NCBI RefSeq assembly: GCF_015291665.1
Contig: NZ_CP030048.1
Span: forward strand, 3,162,001-3,226,000
Direction of reading: 5' to 3'
Origin: Bradyrhizobium sp. CCBAU 53338
Lineage (GTDB): Bacteria > Pseudomonadota > Alphaproteobacteria > Rhizobiales > Xanthobacteraceae
Length of the DNA stretch: 64,000 nt
A program made the position numbers and the translations under genes. The notes beneath the pieces are model-generated. The model ran no database searches. It worked only from the letters and a program-made list of their open reading frames with translations, and was not told the origin of the DNA. This document shows positions 54,239 to 63,557 of this stretch, piece after piece (positions within the stretch are counted from its first letter, which is position 1; the number at the start of each line of letters is the position of its first letter).

Positions 54239-54889
54239 ATGACAGAAGCGTTGGAGCATGTTTCTGGTCCTAGCGACCTAGAAGATCCGCGTGCGGCATT
54301 GCGCGAGCGTTACGGCCCCCCCCTCGATCTGGGATTGATGGCCCACATCGACTATCTTCACATGCACTATGCTGACTTCATCCGGCGCAGTCCGTTTTGC
54401 CTGCTTGCGACAAGCGACTTGCAGGGCCGTCCGTCGGTTTCACCGAAAGGCGATCAGCCCGGATTTGTCGAGGTCGTCGACGCACATACAATCCTGTTTC
54501 CTGATAGGCCCGGGAATAATCAAATCATCTCGATGCAAAACATCGCGGTCAATCCAAAGGTTCAGCTGATCTTCCTCGTGCCGGGACGCCTGGAAACCTT
54601 GCGCGTAGATGGCCTAGCAAGCATCTCAACCGATCCCGATCTGCTCAAGCGCATGAGTTTTCGTGATAAACCTCCAAAATCTGTGGTCACCATCAAGGTT
54701 TATGAAGCCTTCATGCACTGTGGGAAATCGGTCATTCGCGCCCAGCTGTGGGATCCATCAACGCAAGTAGCGAAGGGAGAAATGGCGAGCATTGCGCGCG
54801 TCACCAAAGACATATGCGTCGATGCGCCCTACAGCTACGAGCAGATGGAGGAGCTCACACCGGTCATCTACCAAGCGACGCTATACTGA
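54239..54889 (+). CDS. Pyridoxamine 5'-phosphate oxidase-fold FMN-binding protein (MSMEG_1061-like)
   Basis: A 216-residue flavin/deazaflavin split-barrel protein. The segment FLATSD-like (CLLATSDLQGRPSVSPKGDQPGFV) and the following LFPDRPGNNQIISMQNI are the hallmark of the MSMEG_1061 subgroup, as is HCGKSVIRAQLWDP. I chose ATG 54239; ATG 54224 is possible, and a 54149 start seems too long. It probably binds FMN and acts as a reductase or protects against reactive species. It is isolated between degenerate stretches. Confidence 0.85.
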   Translation: MTEALEHVSGPSDLEDPRAALRERYGPPLDLGLMAHIDYLHMHYADFIRRSPFCLLATSDLQGRPSVSPKGDQPGFVEVVDAHTILFPDRPGNNQIISMQNIAVNPKVQLIFLVPGRLETLRVDGLASISTDPDLLKRMSFRDKPPKSVVTIKVYEAFMHCGKSVIRAQLWDPSTQVAKGEMASIARVTKDICVDAPYSYEQMEELTPVIYQATLY

Positions 54890-55872
54890 GAGACTTTTGA
54901 GAAGAATGAAACGACCAAGGACATATTCGGTCTGATGTCGCGATCTGCGACTTCTTGATCGAGAAGGAGTCGCCCACGACCGTATTGCTCGACGATTTGA
55001 GCCATCAGGGTGTGTAAGGTTCCGGAACGAATGCCGCGATAGCGGCGTTGCATCGATGAGATGTACAACGCGCCACAGCTGAGCGAGCTGACAACATCAG
55101 AGAACGGGTCCTGATCGTGATCGAGGTCATTTGATCGACCGACGGGCTGTCGCTGCCTGCGGCGGGGCGCTATCACTTCGCGGCGAGCCGCAACCTTCAT
55201 GATCATGAGCGTTCCGACCCGAGGCGTCGGCATTCTGCGTTGGAGTGCGTGCCGCTTCGTGCCTGGCAATCGCCGTCAATTAGGGCGCTCCAGCCGCCGA
55301 TGGACACGGTCGAACGCCCGCTATTTTCGTTAAAATCATTTGGTCGGACCAGTTTGTGCGGGGTGATGCACCGCAAACGCGGATGGAGGAGCTTTTTGCG
55401 ACGCATCGCGATGCTCACCTGGCCGAAAAGCACTTGACAGTTGCTTATATCGAAAATACTTTAAGTATAAAATAATGTTGCAGTTCGCGAAACGCGAAAG
55501 TGAAGAGGGAGTGCGCATGGAGTCTATCTGTGGCGGGTCGACTCGTTGCTAGGCGGGTCACTGAAAACGCGCCGCATTCACACATTCCGTGATGGTCTTT
55601 TCAAGTGCAACGCCTGGAGACGCATGCTCTCAAGGTTGTAGGTGATGCGGGTGGCTGATTTCGAGAGCGCTGCCGATATCGACGACGTCTTCGATCTTTG
55701 GACGTGACATCAAGTTTCTCTTCATGGAGACGCTAAAGCCCATGATCAGCCGCTTTCATCGGTATCGGAGGCAAATACCCTCCAACAAAAGCACTTGGCT
55801 TCCGGCATAAGGTCGAGCTCTCGCAGCAATCTCTGTTTTCCACGTACTTTTTGATTGGTATGAACCAAGGGG
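54890..55872. other. Long intergenic region with one promoter-like site
   Basis: About 980 bases. I see no recognisable gene. It contains a promoter-like TTGACA/TACTTT pair (55434-55462) over a palindrome, and a 12-codon frame at 55517-55552. Confidence 0.5.
55434..55462 (+). promoter_or_regulatory. Sigma-70-like promoter with overlapping palindrome
   Basis: TTGACA (55434-55439), 17 bases, TACTTT (55457-55462). The -10 lies inside ATACTTTAAGTAT (55456-55468), a near-perfect palindrome, and TTCGCGAAACGCGAA (55484-55498) follows. It faces the AraC gene 410 bases downstream. Confidence 0.45.
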
Positions 55873-56868
55873 ATGCAGATGTTTGGAGCGCAGGTATTTC
55901 GTACAGCTGACGTTGACGAAATGATCTCTATAAGCTCCCGCTCTTTGAGCGCGCACCGACTTATCCTCAAGGATCGTCACGCCTTCAACGGAAGATTATC
56001 CCGCGCTCAAATTGGGGCGATATCAATTAATCATCTCAGCTATGGAACGGAGCTAGAGGTCCGGGCCGAGAGTATGGGGGATGACCTCTTCTTTATTGAG
56101 GTGCCCCTCTCGGGCGAAAGTGTCACGAGTCTAGGCGTAGCCAAAGTTATAGGGAATGCGAGCACCGGATGCATTTTGTCACCTGACACCGCGTTCTCGT
56201 CGATCTGGAGTGCCGATTGCACTAAGCTCCTTATCAAGATAGGTCGCGTCAAGGCCGAGCAACACCTTAGGTCTTTGACCGGAGCGGACCTACGCAAGCC
56301 ACTTCGTTTCGACATGGAGATGCATTTTGGCTCAGATGCGGTTCGCCCGCTGCGAGGCTTGATCGATGTGTTACTGGCCGAAGCTGCCGTTTCGGAGAGC
56401 CAGTGCGACAGAGCTCCATTTCATCGGTGTCTGGAAACAGCCTTCTTAACCGCATTGATATGGACACAACCACATAACTACTCCAGTCAACTTGAAAGAC
56501 TAAGAAAGCCAGCAGCCGTTCCGTGGTATGTGCGACGCGCTGAAAGCTACATCAAGGTGCACTCATCCAGGCAGCTGTCCTTGGATGAAATTGCAGCTGA
56601 CGTTGGTGTGAGCGCGCGCACACTTCAGATTGGGTTTCGGCAGTTTCGGGGTGTTTCGCCGATGGCCTATTTGCGGAACTACAGACTTGATCAAGTCATG
56701 ATGCGACTAGAGCACGCCAACGGCAAAGCCAAAGTGTGCGACTTCGCGCGCAGTGCGGGATTCGTCGACATGAGTAAGTTTGCGCGTGCATACCGAATAC
56801 GCTTCGGTTGCGGCCCGCGCGAGACACTGCGCAATAGAGCGCCCCCATTATCAGACCTGTCGTCCTGA
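55873..56868 (+). CDS. AraC-family transcriptional regulator 2
   Basis: About 330 residues: an AraC-binding-like N-terminal domain (LSYGTELEVRAES, FFIEVPLSGESV) and a C-terminal HTH_18 domain with LSLDEIAADVGVSARTLQIGFRQF and VCDFARSAGFVDMSKFARAYRIRFGCGP. ATG 55879 is better spaced from the AAGGGG run than ATG 55873. It ends just before the IS3 relic. It is not adjacent to a matching operon, so its targets are unclear; the PPOX-fold gene or the hydrolases are nearest. Confidence 0.9.
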   Translation: MQMFGAQVFRTADVDEMISISSRSLSAHRLILKDRHAFNGRLSRAQIGAISINHLSYGTELEVRAESMGDDLFFIEVPLSGESVTSLGVAKVIGNASTGCILSPDTAFSSIWSADCTKLLIKIGRVKAEQHLRSLTGADLRKPLRFDMEMHFGSDAVRPLRGLIDVLLAEAAVSESQCDRAPFHRCLETAFLTALIWTQPHNYSSQLERLRKPAAVPWYVRRAESYIKVHSSRQLSLDEIAADVGVSARTLQIGFRQFRGVSPMAYLRNYRLDQVMMRLEHANGKAKVCDFARSAGFVDMSKFARAYRIRFGCGPRETLRNRAPPLSDLSS

Positions 56869-56889
56869 TTGTGACCTACTACTGAAGTG

Positions 56890-57604
56890 TCATCCAGCGG
56901 GAGTTAGAGTCTCGGGGTGTTGTACGCCAAGTGGCGTGGGTGGAGCAACGGATGATCGGCGGAGCTGGTCGGGGTTGCGCAGCCGATCGTCCGTTGCGAT
57001 GAGGTGGGCGGCGTAGGCCGCTGGTGTCAGTTATGTCAGCGACAAGCGTGACTGGAGATTGTAGTCGGGAGCCAATTGGCGATCTTGGCGCGGGCGTCAT
57101 CGAGATCGAAGAATAGGGTCTCGTTGAGCAAACTCATCGCGCATCCGGCCGTTGAAACTCTCGACAAAGCCGTTCTGCATCGGTTTTCCCGGTGCGATGA
57201 AGTGCCAATCGATGACGGGTGCCCTTGCACCAAGCGAGCATGGCGTTGCAGGTGAACTCGGTGCCATGGTCGGACACGATCATTCCTGGCTTGCCGCGTC
57301 GCTCGACGATTGCCGTCAGTTCGCGGGCCACGCGCCGCCCCGAGATCGATGTGTCCGGAATGGCGACCAGGCATTCGTTGGTGACGTCGTCGACGATGTT
57401 GAGAATGCGGAAGCGCCGGCCGTTGGCGAACTGGTCGTGGACGAAATCCCGTGACCAGCGCGCGTTGGGCCTCGCCTCGATCAGGATCGGGGCACGGGTC
57501 TCCACGGCCTTGCGGCGAGCCCGCCGCTTGCGGACGGTAAGCCCTTCCTCGCGATAGAGCAGGTAGATCCGATTGATCCCCGGCGGCTCGCCGTATCCGT
57601 CCGG
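56890..57604 (-). pseudogene. IS3-family transposase OrfB, decayed and truncated
   Basis: Minus-strand remnant covering the DDE core and C-terminus. INRIYLLYREEGLTVRKRR leads to WSRDFVHDQF (first Asp), [10 protein letters not shown] (second Asp), [14 protein letters not shown] (Glu), then [18 protein letters not shown] and a tail ending ETLTPAG. At least three frame changes occur: near 57225, near 57140 (extra T in GAGTTTG) and near 57050. The N-terminal part is missing where IS66 sequence begins. The outer terminus with CTACTGAAGTGTCAT lies at about 56878-56893. Confidence 0.85.
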
Positions 57605-57650
57605 TGAAGGCCGCCTTGCCGAATGAGGCGTGTTGTTGAGAACTGTCCTT

Positions 57651-58061
57651 ATGGACAGTGATAGGCGCAGTGCCCAAGTCGAACGGCTTAAAGTGGTGGA
57701 CACGGGTCGGCGGCGGCGCTGGTCCGAGGATGAGAAGCTCAAGATCGTCCTGGAGAGCTTACAGGCGCCGCGCCAGGTGGCGGCAACAGCGCGACGGTAC
57801 GGCGTTTCGCGCTCATTGCTGCTGCGATGGCGACGCTCGTTTCGGCCGGAGCCGAAGGATGCCGTCGATCAACCTAGCTTCGTACCGGCGATAGTGGTCG
57901 CGGAATCAGAGCCGACGCCTTGTCCAGCCGCACCGGCCGGTAGCGGCGGGTCGATCGAGATTGAGTTTGCGACCGGGGCTCGGATGCGGATCACGGGTGC
58001 GGTCGACGCGGCGACGCTGAACGCCGCCGTGGCGGCGCTGGCAGATGGACGCTTGCGGTGA
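57651..58061 (+). CDS. tnpA: IS66 accessory protein TnpA
   Basis: A 136-residue helix-turn-helix protein of the IS66 TnpA type: RRRWSEDEKLKIVLESLQAPRQVAATARRYGVSRSLLLRWRR is the DNA-binding part, and the C-terminal MRITGAVDAATLNAAVAAL segment is typical. The start is ATG 57651. The stop overlaps the tnpB GTG (GTGA). Confidence 0.93.
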   Translation: MDSDRRSAQVERLKVVDTGRRRRWSEDEKLKIVLESLQAPRQVAATARRYGVSRSLLLRWRRSFRPEPKDAVDQPSFVPAIVVAESEPTPCPAAPAGSGGSIEIEFATGARMRITGAVDAATLNAAVAALADGRLR

Positions 58062-58405
58062 TCCCCATTGCGTCGGGCGTGCGGGTGTGGATTGCGACTG
58101 GCCACACCGATATGCGTCGCGGCATGAACTCGCTGGGCTTGCTGGTGCAGGAAGCCTTCAAGCGAGATCCGCACGGCGGCGACCTCTATGTGTTCCGTGG
58201 CAAAAGCGGCAAGCTGATCAAGATCCTTTGGCACGACGGACTGGGCATGTCGCTCTACGCCAAGCGGCTGGAGCGCGGCCGGTTCCTGTGGCCGTCGTCA
58301 GCTGATGGCGTGGTGACAATCACCCCAGCCCAGCTTGGATACCTGCTGGAGGGCATCGACTGGCGGCTGCCGCAACATACGTGGCGACCGCAGGCGGCTG
58401 GCTGA
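58058..58405 (+). CDS. tnpB: IS66 Orf2 protein TnpB
   Basis: A 115-residue IS66 Orf2-family protein starting at GTG and overlapping tnpA by four bases. The highly conserved GHTDMRRGMNSLGLLVQ, FRGKSGKLIKILWHDG and KRLERGRFLWP segments are all present. It is needed for transposition together with TnpA and TnpC; its biochemical role is not established. Confidence 0.95.
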   Translation: MIPIASGVRVWIATGHTDMRRGMNSLGLLVQEAFKRDPHGGDLYVFRGKSGKLIKILWHDGLGMSLYAKRLERGRFLWPSSADGVVTITPAQLGYLLEGIDWRLPQHTWRPQAAG

Positions 58406-58478
58406 TCGCTGGGATTTGAATCGGTGGCAGGATCATCGGTTCGGACAGAGATCGCGTCTTGTGATTCTCTGGTCGGCG

Positions 58479-60050
58479 ATGGGCAATGATGATTCTCTTC
58501 CCGACGATGTGACCACGCTGCAGGCGATGCTGCGCGCCGAGCGAGCGGCCCGTTTGACCGCGGAAGCTGAGGCCCAGGCGGGGACATTGCTGATCGAGAA
58601 GCTCAAGCTCACGATCAAGAAGCTCCGACACGAGCAGTTCGGACAGTCCTCCGAGCGAGGCGCATTGCTCGACCAGCTCGAGCTACAGCTCGCCGATCTG
58701 GAGGAGAACGTCGTGCAAGCCGAGACCGCGGCGCAGATGGCAGCTGAGAAGATCGTGGTGCCATCGTTCGAGCGTCGCAAGCCAGCCCGCCGGCCCTTGC
58801 CGGAGCATTTGCCGCGGGAGCGCATTGTCTATCCGGTGCCTGCCACCTGCCCATGCTGCGGCGACAGCCGATTGCGCAAGCTTGGCGAGGACGTGACCGA
58901 GACGCTGGAGCTCGTTCCGCGCCGGTGGAAGGTGATCCAGCACGTGCGCGAGAAGCTCGTCTGCCGGGCCTGCGAAGCGATCACCCAGCCGCCGGCTCCC
59001 TCGCATCCGATTGCGCGCGGGCGTGCAGGGTCCAAGCTGCTGGCCCATGTCCTGTTCGCCAAGTACGGCCTGCACCTGCCTCTTCATCGTCAGAGCGACG
59101 TCTACCAGCGTGAAGGCATCGAGCTCGACGTATCGACGCTCGCGGACTGGGTAGGTGCCTCCGCGGCAACCCTGATGCCTCTGGTCGATGCGATCCGGAG
59201 CCACGTCTTCGCAGCCGAGCGCATCCACGCGGATGACACCACAGTGCCGGTCCTGGCCAAGGGCAAGACCCGGACCGGCCGGCTCTGGACTTACGTGCGC
59301 GACGACCGTCCGTTTGCCGGCCCAGATCCGCCGGCGGCCGTGTTCTTCTACTCGCCCGATCGTGGCGGTGCGCATCCGGAGCAGCATCTGGCGGGCTATG
59401 CTGGACTGATGCAGGCCGACGCCTACGCCGGCTTTGGTAGGCTTTACGAGGCCAATCGCAAGGGCGGCCCGATCATCGAGGCCGCATGCTGGGCGCACGG
59501 CAGACGCAAGTTCTTTGATCTGGCACGGCTCACCAAGGCGCCGATCGCGGCCGAGACGGTCAAGCGCATCGATGTCCTGTTCGCCATCGAGCGCGAGATC
59601 AACGGTTTTACTGCGCAGGAGCGTTTGCGTATGCGCCAGGAGCGTAGTCGCCCCCTGATCGTCGAGCTGGAGGCCTGGTTGCGCGAGCAGCGCGCCAAGC
59701 TCTCCAGGAACAACGACACGACCAAAGCGATCAATTACTGTCTCAGCCGCTGGGATGCATTTAGCCGCTTCCTTGATGACGGACGGCTTTGCATGTCGAA
59801 CAATGCTGCTGAGCGTGAGCTACGGGCGGTCGCCGTGGGACGAAAAAATTGGACCTTCGCCGGGTCCGATGAGGGCGGCCGGCGTGCGGCTGCCATCTAC
59901 AGTCTCATCGCCACCGCCAAACTCAATGACATCGACCCGCAGGCTTGGCTTGCCGACGTGCTGGCGCGCCTGCCGGATCACCCTGCCAAGCGCATTGACG
60001 AACTGCTCCCTTGGAAGTGGCAGCCTCAAAGCGTCGCTCACGCCGCTTAA
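58479..60050 (+). CDS. tnpC: IS66 transposase TnpC
   Basis: A 523-residue DDE transposase with an N-terminal coiled coil (LRAERAARLTAEAEAQAGTL), the zinc-finger region (CPCCGDSRLRKLGEDVTE, CRACEAITQPP), a catalytic core with Asp in HADDTTVPVL, Asp in QADAYAGFG and Glu in SNNAAERELRAVAVGRKNW, and the IS66 C-terminal domain ending QSVAHAA. It starts at ATG 58479, 73 bases after tnpB; a 58335 start would overlap tnpB. It is intact, so the element may still be mobile. Confidence 0.95.
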   Translation: MGNDDSLPDDVTTLQAMLRAERAARLTAEAEAQAGTLLIEKLKLTIKKLRHEQFGQSSERGALLDQLELQLADLEENVVQAETAAQMAAEKIVVPSFERRKPARRPLPEHLPRERIVYPVPATCPCCGDSRLRKLGEDVTETLELVPRRWKVIQHVREKLVCRACEAITQPPAPSHPIARGRAGSKLLAHVLFAKYGLHLPLHRQSDVYQREGIELDVSTLADWVGASAATLMPLVDAIRSHVFAAERIHADDTTVPVLAKGKTRTGRLWTYVRDDRPFAGPDPPAAVFFYSPDRGGAHPEQHLAGYAGLMQADAYAGFGRLYEANRKGGPIIEAACWAHGRRKFFDLARLTKAPIAAETVKRIDVLFAIEREINGFTAQERLRMRQERSRPLIVELEAWLREQRAKLSRNNDTTKAINYCLSRWDAFSRFLDDGRLCMSNNAAERELRAVAVGRKNWTFAGSDEGGRRAAAIYSLIATAKLNDIDPQAWLADVLARLPDHPAKRIDELLPWKWQPQSVAHAA

Positions 60051-60063
60051 GTGCGATACTGTC

Positions 60064-60082
60064 GAGACCGCGATACGGTCTC
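60064..60082 (+). terminator. Hairpin after tnpC
   Basis: GAGACCG and CGGTCTC flank a CGATA loop, 13 bases after the tnpC stop. It is a likely terminator or part of the IS66 end. Confidence 0.5.
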
Positions 60083-60148
60083 GTCCGGACTGGCTTTTGG
60101 ACAGCCCGCGATGCACACTCCCAGCCGCGAGCGACGAAAGGACGAGCG

Positions 60149-60400
60149 ATGACCTTGGGAAAGGGCAAATATGACGAGCTATGCCGCGAGATCCGCGAGA
60201 AGGTCGGCCTCGGTGGTGGGGAGATCCCACAAAGCGGCGGCGTGCTGCTGATCGTGATGGGCGGCGAGCACGGCAACGGTTTCTCGTGTCAGGCCGACAT
60301 GGATACGATGCTTGCGCTCCCGGATCTGTTGGAGCGCGTGGCTCGCCAGATCCGGGAGACGGGTCCGTTCATTCCTAACCGAAGTAGTAGACCGCGATGA
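60149..60400 (+). CDS. Small hypothetical protein, possible IS66 passenger
   Basis: An 83-residue protein starting MTLGKGKYDELCREIREK at ATG 60149, with GAGCG upstream. The GGVLLIVMGGEHGNGFSCQAD segment is recurrent in small hypothetical proteins of Bradyrhizobium-type genomes, often near IS66 genes as I recall; the function is unknown. It lies between two copies of the tnpC 3' end (60025-60057 and 60477-60509), suggesting that it is carried by the IS region. Confidence 0.55.
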   Translation: MTLGKGKYDELCREIREKVGLGGGEIPQSGGVLLIVMGGEHGNGFSCQADMDTMLALPDLLERVARQIRETGPFIPNRSSRPR

Positions 60401-60476
60401 GCGCGAGAAGGGCCAAAGCCCCGAGCAACTATTAGACGCCGCTCGGAGAATACTCGGATCGTCTGCAATCCGCACA

Positions 60477-60509
60477 CTCAAAGCATCGCTCAGGCCGCCT
60501 AAGCGCGAT
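60477..60509 (+). repeat. Direct repeat of the tnpC 3' end
   Basis: 33 bases matching 60025-60057 with about four differences, including the tnpC stop: the frame reads TQSIAQAA-stop against PQSVAHAA-stop in the intact gene. It is a remnant of a second, related IS66 tnpC. The two copies bracket the small passenger frame. Confidence 0.65.
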
Positions 60510-61040
60510 CAGCCTTCCGCCAAAAACGGTTTGCGCGGGGCCTTCGCCGGACGCGTACGGCTCGCCCTCCCGGGCTCGCGGACGAAGGGGCAGACTTTCC
60601 GAAGGATCGATGCTCCGGCGACCGAGAGGACGCGCCAGTGCGAAGCGGTTTTCCCTTGCTCGAGGTTCTCTTTTTTAAGCTGACGTTCGCCCGCGCTCGA
60701 CGTCGGATCACCGCTGTACACTTTTGACGGTTTCGCGTCGGGACGGCCGCGAAGCGGCGCGACAACGCGATCTACTCCAAAAGCGAAGCGCTGCCTAAAA
60801 AAACGAAATAATCTGAGTGGTGACGTCACTGCTGCCGTTGGCGATCAAGCTCGAGGCGAATATCACAACAGGCAGGGGAGCCAAAGCACCTGCTCAATGA
60901 AAGCCTTTCCGGGAAGTCGAGAGCAGGTTCGGGAGCGGTCTCTTTAAAAAACGTTCGAATTAAAGACGGCTGCGCATTGTGTTTGCGTAAAGGCCGCTTG
61001 GTGGAAGAGCTGCGTTTCAGTCGCAGAAGGGGAAACAAAA
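60510..61040. other. Intergenic region between the IS66 area and the MFS gene
   Basis: About 530 bases, GC-rich with palindromic stretches but no recognisable gene. The left part may still belong to a mobile-element remnant; the right part must hold the MFS promoter. Confidence 0.5.
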
Positions 61041-62327
61041 ATGAACTTGAATATGCTCGCCGAAAAGGACCAAGCGCGGATCTGGCGTTGGCAGATAGCC
61101 ATACTTGCACTCGCTCTCATTGGAGAGGTTTTTCTCGCTGCCGACTGGTACGCATTTGCTGCTGTGATCTCCTTTGTGTCCGAGACACTGCAGCTCGATC
61201 ACGCTCAGGCTGGATTTGCACAAGGCATCTTCGCCTTGGCTTACGCACTCGGCATGGTTGCGTGGTCTCCGGCGAGCGCGCGCATGAGTGCGCGAAATAT
61301 GCTGCTTATCGGGCTTGTCGGAACCGGCGTGGGAATGGTGTTACAGACCTTCGTGCAAAGCTATGCTCAGCTTATCGGATTGCGGCTGTTCATCGGCCTC
61401 TTCGATGCCGCCATTTTCCTGGGAAACATGAAGCTGATTTTCGGTTGGTTCCCGCAATCCCGCAGAGCAAGCATCGTCGGCTTGGTGCTAGCGGCGTACA
61501 GTCTTGCTATCACACTCGATTTTGCCGTTGGTGTGCCGCTTACCCTAGCTGTTGGTTGGAGGGCGTTTTTTGGAACGCTCGCCGCGGGCACATTGGTCAT
61601 GGGGTTGGTAAATTGGCTATTGGTCCGGAACGGGCCAGCTGAGATCGGATATTCCGGCTTTGCGTGGGAGGAAGCCGATGGGATTGCGTCGCGCGTGCCC
61701 TTCCGGCTGATCTTTGCGCAGAAGTGGTTCTTTGTAAGTGCCTTGGGAATTTGCTCCGGTGTCGGCGCGATTGCTGGCACAGCGACGTGGGTGGTTCCCG
61801 CTTACATCAAGGTCCAAAACATGCCTGTAGAGAGCGCAGCCCTGATTGGAGTGGCAATGGGGCTATCCCAAGTGGTCTTCTTGACTGTGGGCGGGTATAT
61901 ATCAGATCACGTCAGAAAATCGGTCATGATCAGAATTGGCGCCTTACTCGCTTTGGTTTCGGCACTTCTTTTCACAGTCTCGACGATTTATCCAATGAGC
62001 TTCATTTTGCTCCTGGTGTTCGCGGGACTTAGCGGGATGTGCGTAATCGGAGGAGGTGCCATCTTTTCCTTGCTCAGCGAAAAATATCCCCCCTCCATTG
62101 CTACAGCCGCAGTGGGCTACGCAGAGATATTTGGCATGGGTGCGAACTTTCTTTCTCCTTGGATCATGGGAGTGGTTCTAACCGAAACGGGAGGTTCATT
62201 CACTCACGGCTTCCTGGCTTTCGCCGCACTGGAAGCCATATTCGTCGTGGCGCTGCTTGTGCTGGCGCTTGAACCGAGAGCCGCGAAGAGTATCATTGAT
62301 GTACGTAATCGCGTGCCGGCTAACTGA
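61041..62327 (+). CDS. MFS transporter (ACS-like, organic acid type)
   Basis: A 428-residue major facilitator with about twelve hydrophobic segments in two halves of six. The first cytoplasmic loop contains WSPASARMSARNMLLIG in place of the usual G-x-x-x-D-R-x-G-R motif, and the second-half equivalent reads VGGYISDHVRKSVMIR. The start has AAGGGGAAA upstream. It probably imports or exports an organic or aromatic acid. It is co-directional with the alpha/beta hydrolase 420 bases downstream. Confidence 0.9.
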   Translation: MNLNMLAEKDQARIWRWQIAILALALIGEVFLAADWYAFAAVISFVSETLQLDHAQAGFAQGIFALAYALGMVAWSPASARMSARNMLLIGLVGTGVGMVLQTFVQSYAQLIGLRLFIGLFDAAIFLGNMKLIFGWFPQSRRASIVGLVLAAYSLAITLDFAVGVPLTLAVGWRAFFGTLAAGTLVMGLVNWLLVRNGPAEIGYSGFAWEEADGIASRVPFRLIFAQKWFFVSALGICSGVGAIAGTATWVVPAYIKVQNMPVESAALIGVAMGLSQVVFLTVGGYISDHVRKSVMIRIGALLALVSALLFTVSTIYPMSFILLLVFAGLSGMCVIGGGAIFSLLSEKYPPSIATAAVGYAEIFGMGANFLSPWIMGVVLTETGGSFTHGFLAFAALEAIFVVALLVLALEPRAAKSIIDVRNRVPAN

Positions 62328-62750
62328 AGCGCTGCTTGGTAGTCACAATCCTGCAAAGGATGAGGCCAAACCATTTGAGGCTCTCAAGAGATCGATAAGT
62401 TGGTGGGTGCCGCGCTGATACCTGTTCGTGAGCCATCTCGATTCGAGAAAAGGGAATGAAGCAGGTCGATGGTTGAGCAACGGCAACACCACACCAGTGC
62501 ATCGAAGGCCCTAGGCTTGGTCGACAACAAAACGTTCGTGCGGGTGCGATCCTGCACGAACGGAGGGACCTAATAGTTTAGCTCGAACCGAATGAGATTG
62601 TACGCGCTGCACAATCATCGAAGGGCTTCGATCTTATGTCGCACCACGGCTTGGCCGCGAGGGGCAGCGGTGCAGCCCGGCTTGTGCCAGTGGACGCTGC
62701 TCAAAGCGGTTCTCGGGGACGACAACAGTAAAACAGGCATGGAGAGTACG
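62328..62750. other. Intergenic region before hydrolase copy 2
   Basis: About 420 bases. The only structure seen is the inverted repeat at 62533-62562. Confidence 0.5.
62533..62562. promoter_or_regulatory. Inverted repeat upstream of hydrolase copy 2
   Basis: CGTTCGTGC and GCACGAACG, 9 bp each, separated by 12 bases. It could be an operator for a dimeric regulator or a terminator for the MFS unit. Confidence 0.4.
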
Positions 62751-63557
62751 ATGGCCAGTAATGGCGCGATGATCACACCGGAAACATATTCAGTCGATGG
62801 CATTCTCGTTGAAAGGTACTGTGCCGAGCCGGGGTCCGGGTCGCCGCGTCGAAAGATTGTTTGCGTGCACGGGGGAACGCAAGCATCGTGGGCTTGGCAA
62901 GATTGTGCGCCGGCTTTTGCAGCTGCGGGCCTCGATGTGCATGCATTAAATTGGCTCGGCCGTAACGGTTCGGCACCGCTCGAGCACGATCAATTGCTCA
63001 GAATGTCCATTGCTGATGTAGTGCAGGATATTCGCAAGGTCACCCAACGATTCGATGCTCCCCCGCTGCTTGTCGGTCATTCAATGGGAGGCTTAGCCTG
63101 TCAACTCTATGCCCAGACGTACGAAACAAAGGCACTTCTCCTGCTCGCGCCTGTCGTTACGCGGGAGACGAACTCCGATCCAATCGAAATGCCGATATCC
63201 ATGGACAGTCTGTTTTCTCCGCCGCCCAGGGAGATGGCGTACACCATGTTTTTTCAAGCCCTCGATCCCGCGAGGAGCAAGCATTACTACGACCTGCTCG
63301 TTCCGGAGTCTCCAGTTCGCTGCTACGAGGCTACCCGTTTTACGCTCTCCGTGAACCCAGCGCGCATAAATGTACCGGTCCAGATCGTTTCAGGAGCGCT
63401 CGATATCTTGACGCCAGCGCCTACGGGTGAAGCGCTTGCGAAGCTTTATAATGCTGAATATCGCGTTGAACCGGAACTCGGACATAACTTGACGCTAGGC
63501 GATAAGGCTAAATGCCTAGCGGAAAGTCTGGCTCCCTGGCTCAACCAACACGCTTAG
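62751..63557 (+). CDS. Alpha/beta hydrolase, copy 2
   Basis: A 268-residue alpha/beta hydrolase with HGGTQASWAWQD oxyanion loop, GHSMGG nucleophile elbow, Asp in SGALDILTPAP and His in LGHNLTLG. ATG 62751 has GGAG six bases upstream; ATG 62739 and 62592 are longer options. It is paralogous to the gene at 52318 (same HALNW and lid segments). It lies downstream of the MFS transporter, so uptake followed by ester or amide cleavage is a reasonable guess. Confidence 0.92.
   Translation: MASNGAMITPETYSVDGILVERYCAEPGSGSPRRKIVCVHGGTQASWAWQDCAPAFAAAGLDVHALNWLGRNGSAPLEHDQLLRMSIADVVQDIRKVTQRFDAPPLLVGHSMGGLACQLYAQTYETKALLLLAPVVTRETNSDPIEMPISMDSLFSPPPREMAYTMFFQALDPARSKHYYDLLVPESPVRCYEATRFTLSVNPARINVPVQIVSGALDILTPAPTGEALAKLYNAEYRVEPELGHNLTLGDKAKCLAESLAPWLNQHA

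Larger units (their letters stand above)
57605..60110 (+). mobile_element. IS66-family insertion sequence (boundaries approximate)
   Basis: Complete three-gene IS66 element: tnpA, tnpB and tnpC in overlapping or closely spaced order, all intact. Terminal inverted repeats could not be fixed by eye, so the ends are estimates; the passenger frame at 60149 may also belong to it. It abuts the truncated N-terminal side of the IS3 relic, suggesting insertion into that older element with later loss of the far part. Confidence 0.8.

Noticed and set aside
54868..55269. 133-codon minus-strand frame
   Set aside because: No recognisable motif; it begins inside a promoter-like region and its end overlaps the PPOX-fold gene.
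58683..59498. Minus-strand open frame opposite tnpC
   Set aside because: Shadow of the IS66 transposase; no family features.
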